NCBI RefSeq assembly: GCF_000004195.4
Contig: NC_030677.2
Location: 100,840,829-100,904,828 of the forward strand
From: Xenopus tropicalis
Taxonomy: Eukaryota > Chordata > Amphibia > Anura > Pipidae
Direction: 5' to 3'
Length of the DNA stretch: 64,000 nucleotides
Shown: piece after piece, positions 33,443 through 45,954 of the stretch
How the letters are laid out: every line of letters begins with the position of its first letter
Position numbering within the stretch: the stretch's first letter is position 1
Notes under the pieces: model-generated
Seen by the model: only the letters and a program-made list of their open reading frames with translations
Database searches by the model: none
What the model was told of the DNA's origin: nothing
Position numbers and translations under genes: made by a program

Positions 33443-36400
33443 ATTTAGAATTTGACCTCTTAACCAAATACCTGATTTGTGCCAAAATCAGAACGCAAAA
33501 ACAGCTTTATTCTTTTAGGGAGAGATGGGTCTCAATATGCTCAACCAAACTAGAAGAGCCAGAAACTTCAGCTCTTCCACTGCGGCTGAGGAAGAACAAC
33601 CTCTGCTCTTTTAGTAAATTAAGTTACCATCCAGTGTGAAAAAATACTATGCTATAAGTAGAGTTGAAATACAATTAGAAATATGCAATTGGGTAACACC
33701 ATCCTTTTTGTGCAAAACACATGAGAACTTAGTGTTACTGGTCCTTTAATTACGCTTAAGTGAAAATTTAGTTTACATTTAGACTTGCTACATGGTGAGT
33801 GTGAAACACTCTACCTGGGAATAACTGATGTATTTTAGAAGATTAAGGTTTTTTTTATTCTATAGTACTACAACCAGTGAGTTAAATTATTATATAACCA
33901 ACAGAACTTTATACTTTAACTAGCTGTTGGTTCTGTTGTCTCCCACACATTTACAGTAAACAACTGTGATGACAATACCTACCAAAAAAAAAAAAAATTG
34001 CAACACCAAAATTGAAATATCACTTTACTAAAATTCTTTAAACCAATACCATGCATTAATACCAGCAAAACACAGCAAGCAGCTTTTGCATATGTATTCA
34101 AGGTTGCAAACACAAATTGCATAAAAAATAAAAAATTAAAAAAAAAATACAACAGCAGCTTTTGTAATGAAAATGGGAAAGTCACAAAAATTCACGGCTA
34201 CATCATATAATTAAAACTAAAAGTTACAGCCTTAACTTAGATTTGCAAATGGAACTTTAACTACATCTCCTTGTTTAAAGGTTATATGCTACCAAGAGAT
34301 GCGATACCAAAGCTGCCTATCAAAGACTACATTTCTTTGCTGGAAGGGAACAGAAAGAGGCACTGGCACTCAGAGCTGATACAAGCAAGGCAAGCCCTCG
34401 CATATTTTATTGTGGAAGTGCAACATTTCAGGGAAATATTTATTGACAAGCACGATAAAGGGTATTTTGGCCCAGAAACGTTTTGCCCCCAAAAATTTGC
34501 AAGGGCTTGCCTTGCTTGTATCTGCTCTGAGTGCCAGTGCCTTTTTCTGTTTGCCATTTGGGTGCCGATCCCTTCAGCACTGTGCACCAAGCTATCTACC
34601 ACTGGATTGCCAGGATGTTCAAGTGAGGCCCTTTTTATTGGGAGGGAAACAAAACTCAGCAAAGCTTTAGTTAAGTATAGTAGCATGTGTGGGTTTTATT
34701 TTGCAGCTTGGTTGGGAACATGGTCTGAATTGACAAGTCAAGAAATGGGACCTCTTACCAAGTTGAGCTTGGTTGCCATCTGCCATCTGTACAAGTGCAT
34801 TCTCTTTCTTGTTAAAGAGTATCTTCACTCTATGCACATCACCATACACTCCTTAAAAAGACAAGTGAGTTAGCATCAGATGTAGCAATATTTTCTTTAA
34901 AAAAAAAAAAAAAAAAAAAAAATCGCAACTTGCAAACAATTATCCCGTGGTAATCTACATTATGGTTTGGACAGCCATAAGGAAGCAAGGGAAGGCTTTA
35001 TAAATTCAAAAATTTAAGAGAAAACAGCACACTGAACAAATTGTTGGCTCCTTTAGTTAGCTGCCATCTCATATGTTGGAGCTACAAAGGAAATGTCCAC
35101 TTTGAATGACAACTGTAAATCTAAATACAGTTTGAGAAAAAAAAACGCATGTCCCAGTGAGTGCTGATCATGAGGTCTAAGACTACCCTTTTGGAGGCAA
35201 GAAATGGGGCAGTTCCTTCTGAACACTGGGTAAATTGCCTTAAACATTCCACCTCTGATACAGTCCTTCCGCAAAAAAGGTAATGAAAGCCTACATAAGT
35301 TTACATAGGAACATTAGGTACCCTAATTTAAAAATAACTCTCCTAGGGCAGTATATTAAAGTTATCATGGACAGAAATTTTTAGTTTAAGGTTTCAACTA
35401 CTTACTGCTTTCTAAGTTGCATGTTCTTTGCAGGTGGCCATATAGCAAAATAAAGGGCAAAAGCCTGCCCCAAAACAGCTCACTTTAGCTTTTTTAAATA
35501 TTTACCTATATTGTGCTAGCAGTACTGGGAAGCACAGGACACTTTCCATTATGGTCTGTGTAGATCACATCAATACTCATGCAAAAGATATATAAAAAAG
35601 GTACAGTTCTACAAATTTTTCAGTGTAAAGATTTGCACGTCTGCCGTAGAAAGTTACCTTAACAGTAAATTGTGATTGTTACAGCAACTTGTCATATGCA
35701 ACATTCATGTAGAGCTGCACCTTTCAAGAACTGCAAAACCCCACCCAACACAAAACTAGCATGCAGACCCAGTCCCCAAAAAATATAAAAAGTAAAACAA
35801 AATGAAAAAGTAATAAGTGTGAAAAACATACCGAAAAGAATAAAGAGGCATTGGGGTGTAACTCTCTTTAGAGAACAGCAGAGCAAGGCAGCGGAGGGAC
35901 AGGGGTAGAGAAAAGGAGCCGGAGGGGGAGAGCACAGCTTGCAGAAATGGTCCACGAGGAAGGTGTCACCGGAGGAGTGGTAGCAGTTGACGGATGATAT
36001 TCAAGGTGGTTAATATTTTGAAGGATAGGTTGGATCCGGACAGCAGGGTGTTTGGGTTTTGTTGTGTTTTTTGGTTTGTAAATTTTTTTTATTTTTTTTT
36101 GGAAGGGATAGTTTATGTTTTGGATTTGTTCAAGCACAACAGGAAGCAGAAGATGCCGTGCAGTCAGTTGGCAAAGAAATTCCGGATCAATGGAATAACA
36201 AAAAAGGGAGGGAATGGGAAGGAAAAGAAAGTAGCAAAAACAGGTCAGTAAATATATAAAGGAATATGTAGAGACCATAAGTTTAAAAGGTTTAAGCTTT
36301 CCAAGTTTAATGTTTAAAGACAGTAACTAAGTTGTAATTTGGTAAGACAGGAAATGAAATGGAAACAAATAAGACAAGTATGTAAAACAGGAAGATAAAA

Positions 36401-39400
36401 ATTAATTAAAAGGTCACAGAGCCATGATTCCTAAAGGTATGATGAACTTCAATTCTGACAACGCTAACTACTGTTCCTAATACTCTTATGCTGTATTCTG
36501 ATTAACTATAAAATTGTTGTACTCCCAAAGGGGATCCTAAAACAGTCAAAATACCTCTGATATTTTAAAGAGTTGGAGGTTATAAAATATGTAAATAGAA
36601 CCTGTTTCTGTACTAAAACCCTGGTATATTTGTACATAACAGACTGGAATATGCCACCATCATCTCCCCTTTATCTTCAAGGAACATACTGCCAATTACA
36701 GGTGAATGTCAGACTGGTATCTGAAACTGAGCCAAGCTATGCAGGAAACACAAACCTTGTTTTTTTTTTATTTTAAAACCAGTAGCATGTGTGTCTAACT
36801 AGACCTAAGTAACATTTCATATTTTGGGTCATTTAGCCACTGACTTTATGCAACATTACTAGTATTTAGATAATTAACTTAAAAGGCAAGAAGAAGTCAG
36901 GAAAACATTAAGGTTAGCAGATATGGTAATGGGTCATTAGGGTTTAGTAGGGTAAACTAAAGATTAAAAGGCATTTTAAAAGGATAATACACATTGTATA
37001 GCAAGCCTGTTTAACACGTATGACCTGTTGCCATTAGGAATTAAGTTGCAGCAGATGTAGGAACCAGACTCATTTAAGTTTCAAGGATCTTGCCAATTGA
37101 TTACACCATAGAACGACTGTGGTTGATTCAAGGTTTTGGGAGGGGACAATCTGACAAAGGGATGCTTTGTCCTCTTCAAACATTAACTAGATTATTTTGG
37201 GTACTTTCACAATGGAGCCCGGTTCATAATTCAGCTGCAATACGATACATAAACTTCTAGCCGGGCATTCAGGATACTGAAGAACCACAGGAGATTGTCT
37301 GAAGGTGTGTGCAAGAGATTCTACATGCCAGACCAAATATGTATGTTTGAGGAGGTGGGGGATGGGGAGTTCATCCACCTTAAAATTTGATGATGTTATA
37401 GCTTGCAATTGCGTCCAGATGCAAACTAAAAAGGAGAAAATATATTAAAAACAGTATGTAAAAGGAATTACACTAACCTCTGGATTTAAGTTGCTAACTA
37501 GCAGGACAGAGTTTCCAGGGATGCCAAGTCCAGGAATGCCAAGTCTGCCTGCTGCGGCTGCTGCTGCAGCAGCAGCTGCTGATGGTAGAGCCAGAGGAGC
37601 TAGAGTTCCATGGACACCTAGAACATAAGCATTAGGATAATTAATGTTGAACAAGGGGTTATATAGTGGCCTTTAGCAGTTGGGCTGCAAAACCAGAAGA
37701 AAGCATTATTGAGATTACCTTGAGGAATTGCAAAGGCTGGAGGGAATCCAGCACTAGCATAAGGATTGGCAGAAATCAGCCCTGGAGCTCCTTAAAATTG
37801 AAGAACAAATAATTAACAAAAATGCCTGGCAGGTAGAACATGTGGAAAATAATTTACACAAAGACAATGTGCATTATGGTTATTTCTGCCTGCAGTTCTT
37901 GAAGGCAGAGCTTTAAGATCCATACAGCAGTTTACCAAGCATGTAACATGTAGATATATTCCTTAGCTGAGGAAAAGCCAATTTTCCAATAACAGACACC
38001 CAGTTTTAAAGGTGCAGTTTCAAACCACCAGTGCAAAAACAGGGCAGTAATACAACTTTACCATTGCTTTTATGCATGTTAGATGAAGCTACTAAAACAT
38101 AATTGGTCTTTATTTTGGATGGTTTACTTTCTTATTAAGTCTTTTCAGACAGCAACTGAAGTCTAATCCAAAAGAAAAAAAAAAATAGCCAACCTTCTGT
38201 ACACTGTAGCATAATTCACACATGAAGTATCACATTGAAAAGGGATCTAAACCCTACCAAAAAAAATTAACTGATGCAACCTTATCCAGTGTGGTCGTAT
38301 GAGCACTCTGATTTGCATTTTCTATTTAAGGTGGTTTTAGCAGCTTTAGACAAGCTAGGCAGGCTTGGCACAACAACTGTCTTAGAAAGCCTGGTACTAG
38401 TCTAAAAATGCAAACCTGAGACATTGTTTAAAAAAGGTATATTCAATTTCAAAAGTGTTTAGAGAAGCACCTTGAGTATGTTTACATCTTTCATCTTTAC
38501 ATTTATAATCAAGAACACTACTTGCTTGCAAATATAGAATGAGACATACCATACTCACATCTGAACTTTGGGCTGTAATATAGCACAAATGCTTTAGGAA
38601 CATTTACTCCAGTTAAACACAAAATAAATAGACACAGACCAGATAAATTTCCACAGTGAGCTTGGCTCTCCTGAGGTAAAGGGCAAACAACTTCCATATC
38701 ACTAATACTGACTTATATAATTCATTCACAAATTCCAATCCAGTGAATGTCAAACCATTAAATGTGGCAGTTGCAGTCAAAGTAGTTTAAAGGACAGTAA
38801 CATGAATTTATACTCCACTTGCACTGGAAAAGATGGTTTGCTTCAGATTATTTCTTTAAATAAGCACGTGGTAGCCACAGGGGCATTAAAGTGGCAACTG
38901 GGTTGTGTAACAAATTTTCAAGCTCTTACCAAAGGCTGCAATGGTTTGATCCAGAGAAGGTTGCCCATCCCCAGAGGGCAGGTCAGGGCGCGTGTAGTCC
39001 CGACTCTTGTCATTATTGTACTTTACATTAAGGCTGGTTAGTTTTGAGAAGTCAATGCGAAGGGTACAACAGGCATTGTAAATGTTTTGTCCATCTAGAG
39101 ACTAAAATGAGAAACAGATTAACAGATCAGTTACCACTTTTGCATCTTAGGAAATATAAAGTTTGTATGAAGTCTAAATCAATCTACACCAAACAGCTTC
39201 ACACATTGGATAAACTTAAAGTTAGACAACAGTGTAATCAACCAGAAGGCTGTAATTCTTTATATTCCCTTAATAAGTGGATTAGAAACTAAATCATAAG
39301 CACACTTTATGAACTGTAAATACATCAATAGTAAAAAAGGACATACCAGTTTAGCATGCTGGGCACTCACTGGATCACCATACTGCAGAAGCGCCTGAAA

Positions 39401-42400
39401 CTGATTGTTTTTTGTGAAAGTGATGATTTTCAGCACCGTTCCAAATTTTGAGAAGATCTGCAAGACCAGATAAGTTCTGACTGTCCAATAACATTTGATT
39501 TACTAAGAACATTTTTTGAAATTACAAAGTTAGAAATGTACAAATTAAAAGGAGCTATATTTAAACTAGTTTTGTACTAGTTCCTGTTCTTACCTGCTGA
39601 AGAACATCAAGTGTGACAGGGTAGAACAGATTTTCTACAATAATCCTAAGAACAGGGCTCTGTCCTGACATGGCCATGCCAGCATCCACTGCAGCAGCAG
39701 AAGCAGATAGTGCAGTGGTGCCAGACACTACAGAATTCACTGCCTGCAGTGCTGCTTGAGCTCTCTGAAAAGAAATAAGTTTTAGGAGACTGACTCTTGG
39801 GCAAAAGACAGAAGGCAAGTCATACTAAACACCAAGTATAGTTCAATTCACTGATTCACTTCCCAGCAACTAGATGAACTTCATTTTTTTGGCTGCTTTA
39901 TTAAGAATAAGTCTGGCATGACCCAATATATACTAACCAATACATTCTTTCAATAACCAAGAGACTATTGATATTACAACAGACGTTAAAAGCACAAAAC
40001 TTCAGTAACAAAACAATTCAAGTGAAAATTCCAGTGATATTCAAAAAGTTTTCCATGCTAGCTTAGATACTACAGTGTAGCAAACTAAGATAAGACTCCT
40101 ACAACCAAACAGTATTTTTTTTAGAATACACTTTCCTTGATGGATAAAATGGGGGGGAGGTTAAGTTTATATGTCTAAAAAATGCTGCATTATAGCTTTC
40201 TGGGTAAAAGATCCCATACCTGTAGTTTTAACAATGAGGAACATGTCTAATTGCAAATACCTCAAAAAATCATATGCAACACCCCACCACAGAAAACAAG
40301 TAAAAGCACAATTGTTTGTCCAACGGATTGTTATATTTACTAACAGCCTGGTTGGGAGAGTTGTCAGTCTTCAGCTCTTTGTGGTTGGAGTACTGGATGT
40401 AGATGGGCTGGCTTCGAAGAACTGGGGCAACATTGGTGTAATAGTTAATCATAGTGTTAGCAGCTTCCTCAGTGTTCATTTCAAGAAAGGCCTATAAAAG
40501 AAATTTAAGCTTAGAAATGCTTGAAAATAAACACATTTATGAAGGCTCTGTACATAAAAATTCTGCACAAAGAAACAATGTTACCCCCAAAAGACTTCTG
40601 CAGAGCAAAGGCCATTCTGGTAACAGCCTTCAACTTTGTTTTTCATTATAGTTTTCCTTTGTAATTCTAATACTCAGAGGTTTGCCAAAAAACCAATGTC
40701 TGTTTTTAAGCAAATTTGTTTTACACAGCATAATAAATATGCCCCCAAGTGTTTTTTCTTCCAGACATCACATCTAGAATGGCATAAACATTGTAGCAAC
40801 GACACTTAAAACATCTCTAAAGAAAACTACCTCTGAATTAAATATTTAACCAACAGATAACACCACTTTAGCATCCTTACACTACAAGTACAGATTAAAA
40901 AAAAAAATTAGAATAAACTATTTAACACAGAGGGTACATTTAACAAGGCACTTTACAATTGGTTATGTATATGGGATAAAAGAAAAAAAGGGACTCTTAC
41001 TCATCAAGAAAACAGAACATTATATAAACACACAAAAAAGGATATCTAAGTATTGTATAAGCCAAATTATATTTTTAGCAGGTGGCAATATAGAGCCCAT
41101 CTGGCAGTTTAGAGGCAACTAGACAGTACTGTTCACATACCACCCCCCAGTTGCCCTACATTTCCTACACATCCCACACTAGAGGGCACATGCATTTTCA
41201 TGTATGAAACATCTTGGCAGCCTAGTTCCCCTTGAGAGCTAGGAAGCATGCCAAACAAGAGAGTCAACATACATACATACCTGGTTTTTGCCTTTCAACA
41301 TCAAAAGATTGGTAACTTTTCCAAACGGCAGCCCAAGAGAGATTACTTCTGCCTCTGTCACATCACCTGGAAGCTTACGGACATGGATCACTCTAGAACC
41401 GACTGCAACACTTCTGCTATCCCCTTTGAATTTTTTGCTATCATTTCCATTAGCTGTACAAGAAAATGTATACATTAAACTGGAATACTGTAAGAATATT
41501 TAATACTTGCTTTATTTAACACCCATTGGCAACTGTCCAGCAGGTGATGTTACAAAATCTTCAAAACGTCAACCGCAAACATGCTTAGAATAGGATCAAA
41601 TTTACAAAAGCTTTTTGTCACTCACACCAAAAGAATGCATAAATAAAATTTGATGAAGGGGGTAGACATTTTCATGCCTATTATTTTATAAGACTTGTAT
41701 GAAAGTACAAAGCTATGATAGATCTATGCAATTTGTAGCCCAAAAGGAAATTCAGCTTAACCAGTAATGACAACCTATAAAAATGTAATTGTAAAAAAAA
41801 GAAAAACGTACACCCATAAAGGTTTTCACCTGCGGTAGCGTTGCTCATGATAAAGGGTCCGTTAGTAACACAAGAGAAAAGTTCGTCAGATCCCCGCTGG
41901 AAAAGAAAAAAAATGAAAACTTACATTTTATAATAGGACAGGTGTTAATCTAATGAACCCAGTATTAAACAGAATCACAAAGCAGCCTCAAAGTCACAGC
42001 TGCATTACAATGAATATTTTGGCTGGACATAATCTGCATTCAACAGAGAAGCAGTTACCAATTTTCTTTTCTACAGAACTCAAAAATGAACCATCATTTG
42101 CAGACTTTAAAACTGCAAATGAAGTCAGAAATGGTACCAATAAGTAGCTGCTAACAATACTCAACAGCAACAATGTTTGTATAAAGCATCTTCATGAAAT
42201 AGCAGGCCCAATTAAACACCACTGCTACTAGGACTTTCAGGTGATACTCAATGGGACTATCGGAGAGGTTTCTGGCCAATTAAAAACAAAGCAAGCGAAA
42301 TCTGCCTGCTTATTGAAATCAAAAGCATGTTATTTCAGTCACAAATTAAAGATTGTGCCCACATATTTACCAACAGCCTTGAGTGAGAGTTTAAAGCATT

Positions 42401-45400
42401 TTGCAGACCACATATTAGACTGCACGTTCAAGCTGTCTGGCCCAAAGACAGATGAAACCCTATATGACTTCCCCTTAAATCAGTGGTTTGTTGCTCCTCA
42501 GCCCCTTGGATGTTGCTCCCAGACTTTACATTTTAATATGGCTAACGTGTAAAAAAAAAAAAGTTTGGGTATCTCTGCCTTATATGGACGTTTCCTCAAA
42601 TAGCGAAAATACCTCAAAATAATGAAAAGTACAGTCCCTTCAATATCCTGGTTGGTGAATGACCAACCAAATGCAATATTCTGAGCTTGTAACCTTATGT
42701 AATGATTCTGTTGTAGAGTTTATTCTGCAGAAATCTATTAGACAGTGATAGTCCATTCTGTTAGATCTGACAGGCAGGCTGACAACTAAGAACAGTTTCT
42801 GCAGCTTTAGTGATAGACAGTCTTCAATTTTTTTTTCCCCTTCTTGTTTTTTATGCACATCTAGCTAACCTAGATATTTATATAGTTGCATTAAACACAC
42901 ACACCTATTTAGTAGAAATATAGATTTGGACAATTTATCAGGAAGATTTAGAAAACTGACATTGCCTTTTCCAATAGGGCTCTATGTAATTAGTTACTTC
43001 ATAATATTTTTTAATATTAAAAGTAAAACTTTAGTAAATTTTTTTAGCATGATGGTCCATATTACAGAAATATCCCATATCCAGAAAACCCAAAGGATCA
43101 TCGGTGCTTAGACAGGGAAGGGCGAACGATTTTCTGGGGCTAGGCCTCATTAATCTGCATTATATTACAGTGGTGGTGATGAGTAGCAATTGAGAATTTG
43201 CCATGTGTGTCTACCACTAACATGGCAGACAACCATGAAAACCAACTTCACATTACAAAAATGTTTGAGTATTTAACACTTGTATCCCAATGAATTGTTT
43301 TAAAACTTTTTAATTCAAAATACACAGAACAGCAAATTATTTGGGACCAGTGCAAGGTCACTAATCTAGCATCTTCTAACCTTTTGGGCAACTTAGCTGT
43401 AAGTAATATCAGATGCAAGTATGTATAAAGTATAAAGCCTATATTACACTGCACAGTTGGATACATGCAATAATTTAATACATTCAGTATCAGAAACTAT
43501 GGGAGTGAACTTAGAGACATTGTGTAACACTAATCTTAGTCATGTGCTTGAGTGATTCCTTCATAAATTATTAACAGTTTATTATTCAGTTACCATAGAA
43601 TTATTTCAGTACAAACAGACATTCTTACAAGTTAAAAGCTGCATAACAAATATCCAGTAGCATTTCTTTTAAACTTACTGTTAGAGAATTTTTCTTTCAA
43701 GTTGTTAATTTATACATTTTGGAATGTATTCCTGGCACAAAGCAGCTCAAAAACTGATGCAACACTAAACAATTGTGCACTTTAAAAAGGCATAAGATTA
43801 AGAACTATATCCCTAGAAATGGAAAAGCAAGGAAAACTTGCCCAGACCTGCAGATAAGTTGTATTATAAGCACTTCCCTAATCAATGTAATTTTGGGAGT
43901 TCATTTTATGGTAGTACTGGACTATAAACAAGGTAGTCTGCTATGACCTTTGATTTGTTTGTTAAAGAAAAAAGCCACTGCTATGGGAACACCTAAAACA
44001 ACAAATGCAAACCTGAAGCTATGAATACAGGGTGGGGCAGTGAGTAAACGGCTAAACATTCCACAGCTTTTGAAGACCTAAGTTAAACAAACAGTCTGTA
44101 CCTTTATGAAACTCTCCTTCTAAGCCAAATGACTTAGGGCAATGACACACGTAGCTACTTGTAGTGGCTACAAAATAGACAATACTGATAACTGTCTCTA
44201 CATGTGTTTTAGCAGAGACAATTCTCAGTACTGTCTATGCCAGCTTATTTTCTGTCAATTTGTAGCTGTAGCACTGCGTGTCGGTGCTCTCAGGTTGGTG
44301 GCACACTGGTAGATTAGCCGTCTGCAATAAATATCCGCTGCCGACTACTCTCCACACGGGCAAGAATGTGAATTGCTTGTGGGGTGGCATACACTTTGCT
44401 TCAGTTTCCCAAAGTCACCCAAAGTTTCCTCGTGAGGCAAATTTGGAAAACCTAAGCAATGTGTATTCCATCCCACTGGTGATTTACATTCTTACCAGTG
44501 GGAAGGTATTTTGGGGAGATTAGCTAGGAGCGGAATTCTGCCTGGTGTGGCACTTGCCTTTACGCTCAATTGCTCTGCAAACCCCCAACCTATGCATTTC
44601 AGCTATAAAGGGGAATCTTAAACCAACAATTTGTCAAAATAGTAATTGTCTTTAACATCAAACAGTTAAGGCTGATGCCACATGTGGCGTTTTTACGCTG
44701 CGTATTTTCTAATTCTCTCGGCGGCTGAAAAACGCCTGATATCATCATCCATAGAAATAGCTTGAAAAGACGCAAAGCAAACCACACAATGCGGAAATAC
44801 GCTAGAAAACGCCTTAGCACGGATTTTTCAAGTGTAGGCCGAAATATGCCAGTACTTGCAAAGCAAGCTATTCCTATGTATACGCAAAGGCAGCTGCCAG
44901 ACCTAGCAAAAAAACGCTGCGTATTTCCGCTATTTCGCACTATTAGCACCATGGCAACGGAATTTGCATACGTCACCAGTACTAGGCCGAAAAAATCCAT
45001 GTGTGGCTTGTGCGGCGTTTTTAGGCTGAGAAAAAACGCTGCGTAAAAACGCCACGTGTGGCATCAGCCTAAGGGCCTGAAGACCATGTGAATTTCAATA
45101 CACCTGGAAGCTTAACATGAAGATCAAAAAGTGGCATTTGGGGATAAATATTTAATTGTTATTCTATAGATCATTAGAACTACGGCTTAATGGTTTAACG
45201 ATTTGGACATGTATGAATTTGACCAACTGGAAATGACAACTGCTAGTCACCTGCTATAACCTTATAAATCAGAATGGCAATGTTTGCTCGAAGTTTTTTC
45301 CACGCTCTGCTATGGCAAGTGCAGGCATACTATTTTGCTGCTTGATCACTGCAGCAATCAATACCCTTTGTGTCATAACCCTTAAAGCTTTAAAATAACC

Positions 45401-45923
45401 AATGATATTCCTAGAAAACTACGCCTTATTATAAAAATAGCAGGTATTTTTATGCCCCCATACAACCGCGAAATGTATAATTTTTTTATGTCAAGTTCCT
45501 TAGAGCAGTGATCCCCAACCAGTAGCTCGTGAGCAACATGTTGCTCTCCAACACCTTGGATGTTGCTCCCAGTGGCCTCAAAGCAGGTAGTTATTTTTTA
45601 ATTCCTGGCTTTTGGGCAAGTGTTGATTGCATAAAAACCAAGTATACTGCCAAACAGAGCTTCATGTAGGTTGCCAGTCCATATAGGGGCTGCCAAATAT
45701 CCAATAACAGTTATTATTTGGTACCCCCAGGAACATGTTTTATGTTTGTGTTGCTCCCCAAGTCTTTTTACATATGAATGTTGCTCACTGGTAAAAAAAA
45801 AAGGTTGAGGATGCCTGCTTTAGAGGATAACGTTGGGGAAACTGCTATTAGGCAGAAAATAGTAGTGGTCAAAACATCCCTAGATGTCTGCCAGCTTTCC
45901 ATAGTATAAGAAAAAACAAAAAC

Positions 45924-45954
<31 letters not shown>

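Larger units (their letters stand above)
32101..34758 (-). other. ptbp1: ptbp1 introns 12, 13 and 14
   Basis: Intron 12 (33335-34758) holds the foldback element and an A-run at 33412-33438. Intron 13 (32267-33117) holds the G25 tract. Intron 14 (32101-32188) is a very short U-rich intron of 88 nt. Exons 13 and 14 lie between them. Confidence 0.85.

Noticed and set aside
34271..34873. A 200-codon open frame on the plus strand
   Set aside because: It runs through the foldback element and the antisense of ptbp1 exon 12, and its product has no family likeness. It is a chance frame.
44599..45046. Open frames of 133 and 94 codons near 44600-45050
   Set aside because: They lie over the foldback MITE at 44666-45072 and read in both directions because of its symmetry.
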